DNA from: a virus
Virus record (IMG/VR): IMGVR_UViG_3300042870_001427
Coordinates: 1 to 64,000 of that record
Strand: one strand, 5' to 3'
DNA: 64,000 nt
Below are positions 16,155 through 25,551 of the stretch, one piece after another; the stretch's first letter is position 1, and each line of letters begins with the position of its first letter. Under the pieces are notes generated by a model. The model had not been told where the DNA came from and did not search any database. It was given only the letters and a program-made list of their open reading frames with translations. A program made the position numbers and the translations under genes.

Positions 16155-16184
16155 CCTCTCTATAAATAGTAATTATTAGAGAGG
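16155..16184 (+). promoter_or_regulatory. late promoter overlapped by ribosome-binding-site hairpin
   Basis: CCTCTCTA (16155-16162) pairs with TAGAGAGG (16177-16184), which contains the ribosome-binding site of the gene at 16189. TATAAATA (16161-16168) overlaps the 5' arm. A transcript starting from this late box would begin in the loop and lack the 5' arm, freeing the site; read-through RNA would keep it closed. Confidence 0.65.
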
Positions 16185-16188
16185 GTTT

Positions 16189-16911
16189 ATGAGCGCTGCG
16201 TCAGACAAGTATGAAAAGGATGTTGCTGCCAACATCAACAAGATACCAGGAGTGAAAGCCGAAAGGCCTTCCGTAGGTGTGGATTACCCTGATGTTAAAG
16301 TAACATTTAAAGGGGAAACAACGTGGGTTGAGGTAAAGATGAATCATACCGATAATCTATCTAATCCAAGAGTATACTATGAAGGTGGTAAGTGGCAAAC
16401 CACCTATACAACCCCGGCGGCCAAGGCAGCAGTAAAGATCTTAAATGAATCTCTCCAAACAGAAAAGTTTCTAAAAGACCTTGCTAAGTTCACCGGTATT
16501 CCATTAAAGAGTATAAAGATACCTACTACTAAAGGTGGATTGAAGGAGCCAGGTGCAGTACCCTTGGCAATCATGAAACAGTACTTTAACCAACCTAGTA
16601 TTAACAGGTACATTGCTAATAAAGAGAATGTCGATCTAGGTAAGGTAGTTACCGAACATTATACTTTAGGTAAGACAGCACCGGCTTACTACATGCAAGC
16701 TGGTGATGATTTTTATAGAATTTCTGATAAAGATCCTTTTAAACTGGGCGATAAAGTACCTCTCTTAAAAGGTAGAGGTGACTTTAAAGTTCGTATAGGT
16801 ACCAGATCGGAATTTTACGAAGTGCAAGCAGAAATAAAAATTACAGATATGCCTGATAGTAAATACTCAGTCAAGCCAGGCACCAATAAACTTAATCCAT
16901 TCACAAAATGA
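16189..16911 (+). CDS. PD-(D/E)XK nuclease-like protein
   Basis: 240 aa. Residues about 30-53 read YPDVKVTF ... TWVEVKMN, the P-D ... E-x-K core of PD-(D/E)XK nucleases. The C-terminal half is unrecognised. It sits first in the late gene group and overlaps the next start by 4 nt. Nuclease activity is inference from the motif. Confidence 0.6.
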   Translation: MSAASDKYEKDVAANINKIPGVKAERPSVGVDYPDVKVTFKGETTWVEVKMNHTDNLSNPRVYYEGGKWQTTYTTPAAKAAVKILNESLQTEKFLKDLAKFTGIPLKSIKIPTTKGGLKEPGAVPLAIMKQYFNQPSINRYIANKENVDLGKVVTEHYTLGKTAPAYYMQAGDDFYRISDKDPFKLGDKVPLLKGRGDFKVRIGTRSEFYEVQAEIKITDMPDSKYSVKPGTNKLNPFTK

Positions 16912-18095
16912 ACTTTCTATCCTTTCTAACTGAAGCAGCATCCGAAGAAAAACTTAAGCATTTAGAGCATGCAGAAGACCATGTTATTAATGCAGGTGAT
17001 AAGGGATTTGCTCATGCATTTCACAACCTTCAAGACGTGCATTCGCATTTGCACGGCAAGCACAACAACACCAAGATTACCACAAAGTACGATGGTTCGC
17101 CATCTGTAGTTTTTGGTCATCACCCAGAGACTGGTAAATTCTTTGTTGCTACTAAGTCAGCGTTCAATAAAGATCCTAAGATTAATTACAGCAGCAAAGA
17201 CATTGATGCCAATCACGGTAATGCACCAGGTCTAGCGACTAAATTAAAACACGCACTTAAACATCTACCTAAAATCTCTCCTGGTAAGGGTGTATATCAA
17301 GGTGACTTAATGCACTCAGGTGTAAAGTCAAAAGATAATCCAGAAGGTGATGTAGAGAGCCATGGTGGTAAATTTCACTTTAAACCTAATACTATATCTT
17401 ATTCCACCAAACATAAGACTGAAGAAGGTAAAAAAATAGAACATTCAAAGATAGGTATTGCCGTTCATACAGCATACGAAGGTAAGCATTTTGATTCAAT
17501 GAAAGCAAGATATGCACCTGATCTATCCCACTTTAAAAAACATCCTGACGTTCATAATATCGATACACAAGATGACGTGCATCACGCCAAGATGACCCCT
17601 GAACAGCACGATACCTATACCAAACATATTCATGCTGCAACAAAGACATTTAATGAGACTCCAAAAGAGGCACATAAAGCAATCGAAGGTCATCAAGAGC
17701 ATTTAAAGACATATATTAATAGTACCGTTCGCGATAATTCTACACCAACGACTAAAGGGTATGCCGATCATCTTAAACAAAAACACCTTAAAGAAATAGG
17801 TAAAGTTAAGACTGAAAAGACTATTAATCAGAAAAAAGAAAACATGAATAATGATCTTAGTCATGTTGAGAAAAATAAAGAGCATTTTTCAAGCGTTTTA
17901 AAAATGCATCATCACCTTGAGCATGCTAAGAATCAATTAGTTCACGCACTTTCTGCAAAACCAAAATTTGATCATCACATAGCAGGTGTTGCCACAAAAC
18001 CTGAAGGTTATGTAGTAGTTAGAAATAACCGTCCAACTAAACTAGTTGATAGAGCAGAATTTAGTAGAGCTAACTTCCTTAAGAACGCGAAATAA
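16908..18095 (+). CDS. DUF6267-like phage protein with ligase-type KYDGSP motif
   Basis: 395 aa, very rich in histidine and lysine. TKYDGSPSVVFG (about 58-69) matches motif I (K-x-D-G) of ATP-dependent ligases and RNA-capping nucleotidyltransferases; GVYQGDLMHSG (about 126-136) is a candidate for a later motif. Proteins of this type are found in T4-like phages of aquatic hosts next to a nucleotidyltransferase, as here. Whether it adenylates anything is unknown. Confidence 0.65.
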   Translation: MNFLSFLTEAASEEKLKHLEHAEDHVINAGDKGFAHAFHNLQDVHSHLHGKHNNTKITTKYDGSPSVVFGHHPETGKFFVATKSAFNKDPKINYSSKDIDANHGNAPGLATKLKHALKHLPKISPGKGVYQGDLMHSGVKSKDNPEGDVESHGGKFHFKPNTISYSTKHKTEEGKKIEHSKIGIAVHTAYEGKHFDSMKARYAPDLSHFKKHPDVHNIDTQDDVHHAKMTPEQHDTYTKHIHAATKTFNETPKEAHKAIEGHQEHLKTYINSTVRDNSTPTTKGYADHLKQKHLKEIGKVKTEKTINQKKENMNNDLSHVEKNKEHFSSVLKMHHHLEHAKNQLVHALSAKPKFDHHIAGVATKPEGYVVVRNNRPTKLVDRAEFSRANFLKNAK

Positions 18096-18112
18096 TATAA
18101 AACGTAGATTAC

Positions 18113-18119
18113 CTAAATA
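18113..18119 (+). promoter_or_regulatory. possible late promoter (CTAAATA)
   Basis: CTAAATA 26 nt before the nucleotidyltransferase-domain gene; same heptamer as at 5144 and 21669. Confidence 0.45.
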
Positions 18120-18144
18120 TTCTATCAAATTTTAGGATTTAACC

Positions 18145-19734
18145 ATGCCACTAGACGATTATGTTTCAACATCAGCCCCTGTAAGCCAGTCGGCAACCCG
18201 CGCATTACCGCAACAAGGTAAGAAAAAAGCGTCTAAAAATTCGGTTAAAGATGAGATAATTGTAAATCCAAAAGATACACAAATAGTTCAAGAGGCCGCC
18301 GAAAAGCATTATGTAATGGCTTTTGGTCGTATGAATCCTATTACTTCCGGCCACGAGGCTGTAGTCCAGAAGATTCACGATGTTGCAAAAGAACATAATG
18401 CCGGGCACACACTGATTGTATCTCATTCACAGGATGCAAAAAAGAATCCGCTTTCAGCCGAACAAAAAGTAAAGCATGCATCACGCGCCTTTCCTGATAC
18501 TAACGTAAAGGCAGCCAGTAAGGATGCACCAACCATTTTACACCATGCCGCCCAACTTCATAAACAGGGTGTAAAGCACCTTCATGTAGTGGCTGGGTCG
18601 GACAGACAAGATGAGATGAACACCCTGCTACACAAGTATAACACCGGTGAAAAGCATGGTCATGGCGCCTATCATTTTAAATCTATTACCGTGCATTCAT
18701 CAGGTGAAAGAGACCCTGACGCCGAAGGCACAAAAGGAATGTCTGCTAGTAAGATGCGCGAACATGCATCATCAGGCAATAAAAAAGAATTTCATAAAGG
18801 TGCACCTTCAAAAATGAGTAATGAGCATAAAGATGAAATGTACCAAGATGTAAGAAAAGGCATGGGATTACACGAGAGTGTGGATCTTGAGGAACGAGTA
18901 GTCTCTCAACAGCAGCGTCGTGCAAGAGGGGTGCTAATGAGACGCATGCAATCTCGTCTTACCCGTGCACGTAATATTATGAAAACTAAGACCGCAAATC
19001 CAGCCCAGTTAACAAGACGTGCATACAAACAGGCTAAACAGAATTTACGTAGAAGATTTGCCGGTTCAAGAGGAATTGAATATCAACATCTAGGCCCATC
19101 GGGTAAGGTAGCAGTAGATACTCAAATAGATCCCAAAGTAAAAAATATTAAGGCGCTGGTACAACGTATCATGCCTAGAATTAAACAATCTGATTTTAGA
19201 CGCTTACAGGCTACAAGATCAGGTAAGGCATATCATTCTAATCCTATGCAGTTTAATTCGGTTGAATTAGACATTAAGAAATTCAATAAGCTTTATGAGG
19301 CGGCATTTAAAGATAAGGTAGGTAACTCCGATCCAGGCGAACATCAAGCCAATGTATTAAAGTTAAAAGCCCAAGTAAAGAAAATTGAAGGTAAGAAACC
19401 AAAGACAGTTTGGAATCCTGAGACTCGTAGATATAAAGTAGTGTATGAAGAAGTTCAAGCACCTAAACTATTAGATTTAAACGAGAGTTTTGGTACTTTT
19501 TATACTGCTAAGGATTTAGGTATAGTAGCAGAGGGTGGATTTGCAATGCACCCCTCTGTTCAAAGTCAGTTAGATGAGGATGCAGCCGGTCACTTAATAC
19601 AAGCCTCTGTCATGCAAAGAACGGGCAAACTACAAAAAGCCTCCCAGCATAGAAAAATAGCAGCGGCATTGCAAAGAGGTGATGCTACAGGCGCAAAAGC
19701 ATTAAAAACTGAATTAGGTACTCTGAAGGATTAA
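18145..19734 (+). CDS. nucleotidyltransferase-domain protein, multidomain
   Basis: 529 aa. Residues about 55-215 form a nucleotidyltransferase (HxGH-type) domain: FGRMNPITSGHE carries the T/SxGH site, VVAGSDRQDEM the middle strand, and MSASKMREH the C-terminal ISxTxxR-like motif. A basic, arginine-rich segment follows (245-310), then a domain without match (310-529). It may nucleotidylate a small molecule or protein. Gene order KYDG protein, nucleotidyltransferase, Dps suggests a late accessory module. Confidence 0.7.
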   Translation: MPLDDYVSTSAPVSQSATRALPQQGKKKASKNSVKDEIIVNPKDTQIVQEAAEKHYVMAFGRMNPITSGHEAVVQKIHDVAKEHNAGHTLIVSHSQDAKKNPLSAEQKVKHASRAFPDTNVKAASKDAPTILHHAAQLHKQGVKHLHVVAGSDRQDEMNTLLHKYNTGEKHGHGAYHFKSITVHSSGERDPDAEGTKGMSASKMREHASSGNKKEFHKGAPSKMSNEHKDEMYQDVRKGMGLHESVDLEERVVSQQQRRARGVLMRRMQSRLTRARNIMKTKTANPAQLTRRAYKQAKQNLRRRFAGSRGIEYQHLGPSGKVAVDTQIDPKVKNIKALVQRIMPRIKQSDFRRLQATRSGKAYHSNPMQFNSVELDIKKFNKLYEAAFKDKVGNSDPGEHQANVLKLKAQVKKIEGKKPKTVWNPETRRYKVVYEEVQAPKLLDLNESFGTFYTAKDLGIVAEGGFAMHPSVQSQLDEDAAGHLIQASVMQRTGKLQKASQHRKIAAALQRGDATGAKALKTELGTLKD

Positions 19735-19735
19735 C

Positions 19736-20173
19736 ATGGATGAATTAATTAATAGAATGAACAGGCTGTTGGCAGACAGCTATCAAATTTACCTTAAAGC
19801 TCATTTCTTTCATTGGAATGTTACTGGCCCTAATTTCCCTCAGTACCACGAGTTCTTAGGCAATTTTTACGAAGAGGTTTATGGTAGTATAGACCCTATT
19901 GCCGAATTCATTAGAACACTGGATGGTACACCTCAAAATTCACCCAGCATGTTAAAGCAGAACTCGACTGTTGTTGAAACTAATGAAGTTAGAAGTGCAG
20001 GGGAAATGATGGATGAACTTCTTTTTGATACCGGTATTGCAGTCAAGGATATTATGCTTGCAATGGAAATGGCAGACAAATTTAATGAAGTTGGTCTTTC
20101 TAATTACCTTCAAGAAAGACATGCTGCATTCAAGAAGCATGCCTGGATGCTAAAATCTATTCAAAAGAAATAA
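19736..20173 (+). CDS. Dps-like ferritin-family protein
   Basis: 145 aa. KAHFFHWNVTGPNFPQYHEFL (H-x-x-x-W-N) followed by YEEVYGSIDPIAEFIRTLDG gives the Dps intersubunit ferroxidase ligands (His, Asp, Glu). Dps dodecamers oxidise iron with peroxide and may protect DNA. Slightly shorter than bacterial Dps (about 160-170 aa) and without a lysine-rich N-terminal tail, so DNA binding is not assured. Confidence 0.85.
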   Translation: MDELINRMNRLLADSYQIYLKAHFFHWNVTGPNFPQYHEFLGNFYEEVYGSIDPIAEFIRTLDGTPQNSPSMLKQNSTVVETNEVRSAGEMMDELLFDTGIAVKDIMLAMEMADKFNEVGLSNYLQERHAAFKKHAWMLKSIQKK

Positions 20174-20174
20174 A

Positions 20175-20795
20175 ATGAAATTCAAGACTCTTGAACGCGT
20201 AATTAGAGATGTTGCTTGCGGCCTTAGAGGCAGTAGTAAGTACATTACAATGGAGCATGCTATTAGAAACGTAATGGAGAAGAAGTCTAATTACGTTGAG
20301 ACTGACCCTAACGATCAGATAGTTGCCGGTACTTACAAGACAAAGAGTTTTGAGCAAAGCCCAGAAGCACAAAAACTATACTCCAGTCTCCCTAAAAACA
20401 TAGACCCCGAGGCTATTGAGCAGTCTGCTATTCTTCACGACAAACTATTTGACCTTCATAAGAATGCAGTATCGTCTGGCAGATCAACAGATGAAAATAT
20501 GAAAACTGCCAATGAGTTATCAAATAAGATCAAAAGTATTGCAAAGTCTCTAAACCTTGAAAAAGAGCACGGATACATAGACAGGATAGTAAGTGATATC
20601 AACACACATCTAGATACCTCAGGTAACATTATGGATGCCGATAAGCTGGATGTAGAAAAAATTGCCGGTAGGTTTGCATCACCCGCTAAAGAGCAAACTA
20701 AAGAGAAGAAAGATAATGACATCGATAATTCAAGATTTGCTATTTCAAGAAGTATCAAGGGTCAACGTAAAATAAAAATTATAGATGCAGACTAA
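20175..20795 (+). CDS. hypothetical helical protein
   Basis: 206 aa, helical and charged with a lysine-rich end (QRKIKIIDAD). One base after the Dps stop, so same operon. No family recognised. Confidence 0.65.
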   Translation: MKFKTLERVIRDVACGLRGSSKYITMEHAIRNVMEKKSNYVETDPNDQIVAGTYKTKSFEQSPEAQKLYSSLPKNIDPEAIEQSAILHDKLFDLHKNAVSSGRSTDENMKTANELSNKIKSIAKSLNLEKEHGYIDRIVSDINTHLDTSGNIMDADKLDVEKIAGRFASPAKEQTKEKKDNDIDNSRFAISRSIKGQRKIKIIDAD

Positions 20796-20804
20796 GGAGC
20801 AACC

Positions 20805-21290
20805 ATGTTAAGATCAGAAAACAATCCCAAAGTTCTGGCCGCAATTACAGAGATTGTAAAAGGCAACAGAACTACAGCTGAGCCTCAGGCAACAAAGGTA
20901 AGTGAGGCACTTGCCTCCCGCTATTCTACCTTTAAACCTGTTGTAGAGCAAAAGCCAGTTGCGTTACAAGAAGAACTATCTCCAAAGCAAAAGAAGCATA
21001 TAGACAAGAATAAAAATGGCAAGATTGATGCTCATGACTTTAAGTTGATTCGTAAAGAAGAAAAAGATACCCCTGGTAACAGCTATAAACATCAGTGTGC
21101 AATCCACGTCAAATCAGAGCAATTTGGTGAAGGCCGTACATTGACAAGCCAACACGCCGAACCTGACGAACACGGTAACATTGCATGGTACGATGTTATG
21201 TTTGAGCACGGTATTGAAAAGCAGGTCTCCACAGATGAGTTGGAAGTCCTTATGTCCGAGAGTCACGGTAATCACAAAAAGAAAGCCTAA
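20805..21290 (+). CDS. hypothetical protein with EF-hand-like loop
   Basis: 161 aa, AAGGAG site. DKNKNGKIDAHDF (about 66-78) matches a calcium-binding EF-hand loop (D-x-N-x-N-G-x-I-D-x-x-D). The second half (YKHQCAIHVKSEQFGEGR...) is beta-rich and resembles a recurrent T4-like phage segment. Possibly virion or internal protein. Confidence 0.6.
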   Translation: MLRSENNPKVLAAITEIVKGNRTTAEPQATKVSEALASRYSTFKPVVEQKPVALQEELSPKQKKHIDKNKNGKIDAHDFKLIRKEEKDTPGNSYKHQCAIHVKSEQFGEGRTLTSQHAEPDEHGNIAWYDVMFEHGIEKQVSTDELEVLMSESHGNHKKKA

Positions 21291-21291
21291 T

Positions 21292-21657
21292 ATGAAGTCA
21301 ATTAAAGAAATTTTTGAAGAAGGACGTGGTCGTCCTCGTAAAAATCCACTACCTGCATCAAAAGAAAATGATGAGTACGGTGCTGGTAATGGCAAGGAGC
21401 CAGATCAACATATTCACGTTCAGTTAAAGACTGCAGCAGATATGTCCCATCACGAGGTAAAAGGCAAGGATGGCTTCAAGACCAAAGGTGGTACTGATGT
21501 TAAATTTGAAGGTGGAACCCATTTTGTACATGCTGATCATGCTAAAAAAGTATTATCTGCTCTAGACAAACTCAAACCAGCCGATCGCGAAAAAATGCAT
21601 GCCCATATCCAGCAATCCCATGCTAACTTTATGGCCGTTCATAAGTTAGTCAGCTGA
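21292..21657 (+). CDS. hypothetical protein with AT-hook-like start
   Basis: 121 aa from ATG 21292. EGRGRPRKNP (about 10-19) resembles an AT-hook; the rest is His- and Lys-rich. The longer frame from 21181 lies inside the previous gene. Unknown. Confidence 0.6.
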   Translation: MKSIKEIFEEGRGRPRKNPLPASKENDEYGAGNGKEPDQHIHVQLKTAADMSHHEVKGKDGFKTKGGTDVKFEGGTHFVHADHAKKVLSALDKLKPADREKMHAHIQQSHANFMAVHKLVS

Positions 21658-21668
21658 TATTAGTTAAC

Positions 21669-21675
21669 CTAAATA
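21669..21675 (+). promoter_or_regulatory. possible late promoter (CTAAATA)
   Basis: CTAAATA 28 nt before a virion-type gene with a strong AAGGAGG site. Confidence 0.45.
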
Positions 21676-21703
21676 AAATAACAATAATCCTAAGGAGGAA
21701 AAC

Positions 21704-22552
21704 ATGTCACAATGGGGAACAAGTGACGCTGCTTCTAACAGCGTCTTATGGGCACCAACATCAGTAAATTTGGCGCCAACTAGAACTAATGCTAATAACC
21801 TGTATACTAATACAACACCAGATGCCTTTGTCTCTGGGGAAGCTATAGGTGTTTTTGCTATTGATAGTACAGAAGAGGCTGCAGCAACAGCCAGACTAGC
21901 TGTATTAAGAGTAGTTTCTGCAGGTTCAGGTTATGCTGCAAATGCTACACTGACTTTTTCTGCTAACAACACCGGTACTGGTGCAGCAGGTAATACAACT
22001 GCTAATACTGCAACAGGAAGAATTCAAGTCGCAACCGTTTCTTCAAACGGCTCTGGCTACACAACAAACCCTACAGTTACAGTATCTGCTCCAGCCGCAG
22101 TTAACATCACTGCCAATACAGCTGGTGTTAGTAATACTGCCGATGTTATCTTAATGGGCACTGCAAATAGCAAGTTCCTAGTCGGTGACAGAGTATACTA
22201 CACAGTACCTACTGGTAACACAGCAATTCCTAATTTGACTGGTAACTCATTCTACTTCGTCTCTTTCTCCAACACTACGTCCCTTGCTCTTTCTGAAACA
22301 AAGAATGGCGCAAATATTGATATTGCTGAGACAAGAACAACTGCAACAGGTCAAGTTCACACTATTACAGGTGAGACAGCTGTAGTACAGGCCGTTGTTG
22401 GTGGTACTAAAAATCGCGGTATTGCGCATACCGGATGGGTTATGAGAACAGAAGGTTCTGGTGGTCGTGCTGGTCGCGTTCAATATGAAGTTCTAGTTGC
22501 CGGTGGTATTACAACCGACGGCTCTGACGATCAGTTCATTCACGACGCGTAA
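21704..22552 (+). CDS. virion structural protein, probable
   Basis: 282 aa, rich in Thr, Ala, Asn and Gly, with two repeats of the form VVSAGSGYAANATLTFS / TVSSNGSGYTTNPTVTVS (about 67-85 and 110-128). The composition and the strong AAGGAGG site suit an abundant phage particle protein of the kind seen in T4-like aquatic phages. Exact location in the particle is unknown. Confidence 0.65.
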   Translation: MSQWGTSDAASNSVLWAPTSVNLAPTRTNANNLYTNTTPDAFVSGEAIGVFAIDSTEEAAATARLAVLRVVSAGSGYAANATLTFSANNTGTGAAGNTTANTATGRIQVATVSSNGSGYTTNPTVTVSAPAAVNITANTAGVSNTADVILMGTANSKFLVGDRVYYTVPTGNTAIPNLTGNSFYFVSFSNTTSLALSETKNGANIDIAETRTTATGQVHTITGETAVVQAVVGGTKNRGIAHTGWVMRTEGSGGRAGRVQYEVLVAGGITTDGSDDQFIHDA

Positions 22553-22556
22553 TTAA

Positions 22557-23909
22557 ATGACAGATCGCGCTAAAAAGATATCAGAACTAGATAGCATTAC
22601 CAGTGCTACGGCCAATGACTTAATCGTCATTGTAAACCAGCCTGGTACTGCTAACGTGGCTACAAAGAAAATTACAGTTGCTAATTTTCTTGCCAACTCT
22701 ATTTCTACTTTGTCAGGATTGGCTGTCTCTAATACAGCCAACATTGTTAATCTGAACGTCACAAATAACGCGGTCATAAGCAATACAACAATTACATCTG
22801 CAAATGTAATTACACTTCGTATATCAACAGGTACAGCAAACGTACTTACTGTAACAACGGCTAACGTTAACACATTGACTGTTAACTCAATTACAGCTAA
22901 TTCGTTTAATTTCTTAAGTACCAATTATACAAACGTAGTATCTGATTACATTACAGCCACCCAGGCTACTCTCAGTACTGCAACATCTGTTACCTTTTCA
23001 ACCAATACGTTTACTGCTATCAGCAATGCAACGTTTGGTAACAGTTCAGTTAATACCTTTATAACCCCGACCCTGGTTAAGACTGCAGTTGCTAACGTAT
23101 CGTCAAGTATTAATGTTGGCGCAAACGTTAACCTATCTACCACATACATTAATGTTGGTAACAGTACTGTTAATACCTACATTACTTCGGGTGCAATTGA
23201 TACTGATGGGACATTAGCTGTCTTAGGTGCTGCCACTTTCTCCAATACTGTTAATATTACAGGATTGTTAACTGGTAGTAATGCAAGCATCTCAGGTACT
23301 GCAAACGTTGGTTCAGTTATTAACGTAGGTGCAAATTCCTTTGTTAATACTACTGCCCACTTCGTAGGTAATTCAACGTCGAATTCATCGGTTAATTCTA
23401 CAGCTATTTTTACCAGCGGAATATTACAAGCCCAGGGTAATACTACCTTATACAGCAATACCGGTATCGGTGGTATACTAACGGTATCTAATAACTTCTC
23501 AGTTACAGGTACGGCCACGTTCTCTGGGGGTACAGTTTCTACTACCTCCAATACTACCCTATCAGTCAGCGGTATGATTACCGCAGCAAATAACTTAACT
23601 GTTATTGGATATGCAAACGTTACAAGTTATATTTACGTTGGTTCTAATACCTACATTAATACAACTGCCGTACAGGTTGGTAACTCAACTGTAGGCTTCA
23701 CCGCCAACAGTACTACTGTATCACTGGCAAATGTTACTATATTTACAGGATCGGCAAATACAAGAACAGATGTACTATCACAGGTGGGTAATACAAGCTC
23801 TAACGGCTCAATGTACTTAAGTACAGCCGGTAAGATGTATTTAAAGGTAAATTCAACCGGAGTTTCATCCGTAGACTGGCAAAAGGTTACAACGTCAGCA
23901 GCTGATTAA
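22557..23909 (+). CDS. repeat-rich tail-fibre-like protein
   Basis: 450 aa. After a 50-residue start (ISELDSITSATANDLIVIVN, a segment shared by phage fibre proteins) the chain is a series of short beta repeats rich in NTT/NVG/NST, for example VGNSTVNTYIT recurring about every 60-70 residues. This suggests an elongated beta-structured fibre. The ORF on the opposite strand is a shadow. Confidence 0.7.
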   Translation: MTDRAKKISELDSITSATANDLIVIVNQPGTANVATKKITVANFLANSISTLSGLAVSNTANIVNLNVTNNAVISNTTITSANVITLRISTGTANVLTVTTANVNTLTVNSITANSFNFLSTNYTNVVSDYITATQATLSTATSVTFSTNTFTAISNATFGNSSVNTFITPTLVKTAVANVSSSINVGANVNLSTTYINVGNSTVNTYITSGAIDTDGTLAVLGAATFSNTVNITGLLTGSNASISGTANVGSVINVGANSFVNTTAHFVGNSTSNSSVNSTAIFTSGILQAQGNTTLYSNTGIGGILTVSNNFSVTGTATFSGGTVSTTSNTTLSVSGMITAANNLTVIGYANVTSYIYVGSNTYINTTAVQVGNSTVGFTANSTTVSLANVTIFTGSANTRTDVLSQVGNTSSNGSMYLSTAGKMYLKVNSTGVSSVDWQKVTTSAAD

Positions 23910-23914
23910 TTTTT

Positions 23915-24310
23915 ATGCATAATGATCAAATTGATGAAACTAACTTTATGTTGTATGCCGCAAAACATTACGATAACCCGTCTTGTTTTGATACGTTAGA
24001 GTTTTATGAGGACCTTAACAGGTTTAAGTATATAAAGAGACTTCTCAGTCGGTACGAGGAGACTGGGGAGCTTAAAGAAAGGCTAATTCTTAACCACATA
24101 ATTATTCTGTATAATTTATTTGGTGTAAGTGCAACAACCAGAATGCTTTTCTTCAAGCTCAAAGGGTACCACCATTACATAATTCCATTCTTGGGATTAT
24201 TAAACTTTCTTCCTGAAAAGGTTACTGGTATAGGTTTAGAGGGAAAGACTTACATTACCTCAGACATTATACCTGACCCCGGAGTTGAAACAGCCTTAAA
24301 GAACATATAA
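23915..24310 (+). CDS. conserved T4-like phage protein (DUF7207-like)
   Basis: 131 aa (FMLYAAKHYDNPSCFDTLEF, then FKYIKRLLSRY). The sequence resembles a small protein found widely in T4-like phages near structural genes; no biochemical role is known. ATG overlaps with the next gene by 1 nt (TAATG). Confidence 0.7.
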   Translation: MHNDQIDETNFMLYAAKHYDNPSCFDTLEFYEDLNRFKYIKRLLSRYEETGELKERLILNHIIILYNLFGVSATTRMLFFKLKGYHHYIIPFLGLLNFLPEKVTGIGLEGKTYITSDIIPDPGVETALKNI

Positions 24311-24825
24311 TGTCTAGCTCAACAATAGATTTATTTTTAACCTATCACTTCCTTAAAAGGCTATCCACCCCCTTTGAGGAATGGGATGCGTACAAGTTAA
24401 AAATTATCGATGCCGAGGGTAATGTTCTTAGAAAAGCAAAGACATTAACTAAGCCCGAGGAAATTAGTGCCTGGGGTTACTTTGATAGATTGGTTGCCAA
24501 TCTTAAAAAACTTCTTGCAAAAGTGCCTGGTGGTAAAACTAAGATTGCCTCTTATGCAGCAGCACTTCTACTAATCAAAGAACATAAAAATCCACGTGAC
24601 ATTGACGATGATGAACTACAGGTTCTAGTCGAAGATCTTTTTAATATGGAATACTCAAGGTTCATTGCCGAAGAGGGTGAAGGAATCACCAATAACGTAG
24701 GTAGTGGTAGAGTAGCTGGATTAGGAGTTGGTGCCCAGGGCGAGCCACCAAAGACTAAAAAAGTAAAAATTAATACCATGTTTAAAAGGAAGATGATTGA
24801 TGTGGATCCTAAAATTCCTTCCTGA
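24310..24825 (+). CDS. conserved T4-like phage protein
   Basis: 171 aa (IDLFLTYHFLKRLSTPFEEW ... ANLKKLLAKVPGGKTKIASY). It resembles a conserved but uncharacterised T4-like protein that accompanies the 131-aa gene. C-terminal tail GVGAQGEPPKTKK. Overlaps the next gene by 29 nt. Confidence 0.7.
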   Translation: MSSSTIDLFLTYHFLKRLSTPFEEWDAYKLKIIDAEGNVLRKAKTLTKPEEISAWGYFDRLVANLKKLLAKVPGGKTKIASYAAALLLIKEHKNPRDIDDDELQVLVEDLFNMEYSRFIAEEGEGITNNVGSGRVAGLGVGAQGEPPKTKKVKINTMFKRKMIDVDPKIPS

Positions 24826-25246
24826 CTGGATTTTTTACGCAATACTAGTTGCCGGATTACTTGGGTTGTTACTAACCTATGTAATGAAATTCATCCCATT
24901 CGTTTACATCTATAGAACCCCTATCCAGGTTGGTTCTATTTTAGCTATTGTAATTGGAACTTATATGGCCGGGGCCATATCCAATGAAGAAGCATGGCAA
25001 GCACGAGTAAAGGAAATGGAAGACAGGGTAGCAGCTGCCACTGTACAGTCTAATGAAGAGAATGTAAAGATAGTCGAAAAATTAGTTAAGAAGACTGAGT
25101 ACATTACACGTCGTGGACAGGATATAGTTCAATATGTAGATCGTGAGATAGTAAAGTACGATACTAAATTTGCACCTGGTGGTATTTGTGAAATACCAAA
25201 AGAATTTATTGAGGCTCATAATAGGGCGGCAGAGGCACCAAAATGA
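24797..25246 (+). CDS. inner-membrane spanin-like protein
   Basis: 149 aa. Two hydrophobic segments (about 12-30 and 42-60), then a long coiled-coil-like helix (65-130) facing the periplasm. Position directly before a lipoprotein gene that overlaps by 4 nt is the classic i-spanin/o-spanin arrangement. The two hydrophobic segments (one is usual) make this less certain. Confidence 0.65.
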   Translation: MMWILKFLPDWIFYAILVAGLLGLLLTYVMKFIPFVYIYRTPIQVGSILAIVIGTYMAGAISNEEAWQARVKEMEDRVAAATVQSNEENVKIVEKLVKKTEYITRRGQDIVQYVDREIVKYDTKFAPGGICEIPKEFIEAHNRAAEAPK

Positions 25247-25551
25247 GAAACGTTGAGAAACAACAAAGAATCAGCACAATACTATTTGTTATAGTGACAG
25301 CAATATTTTTTATTGCAATGTTCTCAGGATGCTCTACTACAGTACCGGTGACGGCTAAGTTTCCCTCTGTGCCAGAAGGGTTAACAGTAAAGTGCCCTCA
25401 ACTAGAAAAATTAAATAGCGAAGCTAAATTAAGCGACATAAGTAAGACCATTACTGTAAATTATACCACTTATTATGAATGTGCAGTAAAGAATGACTCG
25501 TGGATTGAATGGTACACAATTCAAAAAAATATATTTGAAAGTGTAAAGTAA
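25243..25551 (+). CDS. outer-membrane lipoprotein, o-spanin-like
   Basis: 102 aa. Signal helix (about 12-27) and lipobox FSGC with the acylated cysteine near residue 30, followed by a short proline-containing periplasmic domain. Overlap with the preceding coiled-coil membrane protein supports a two-component spanin that fuses inner and outer membranes at lysis. Confidence 0.7.
   Translation: MRNVEKQQRISTILFVIVTAIFFIAMFSGCSTTVPVTAKFPSVPEGLTVKCPQLEKLNSEAKLSDISKTITVNYTTYYECAVKNDSWIEWYTIQKNIFESVK

Noticed and set aside
22553-23551. Long reverse-strand ORFs opposite the fibre-like gene
   Set aside because: They mirror the repetitive codon pattern of the forward gene, lack ribosome-binding sites and have shadow-like composition.
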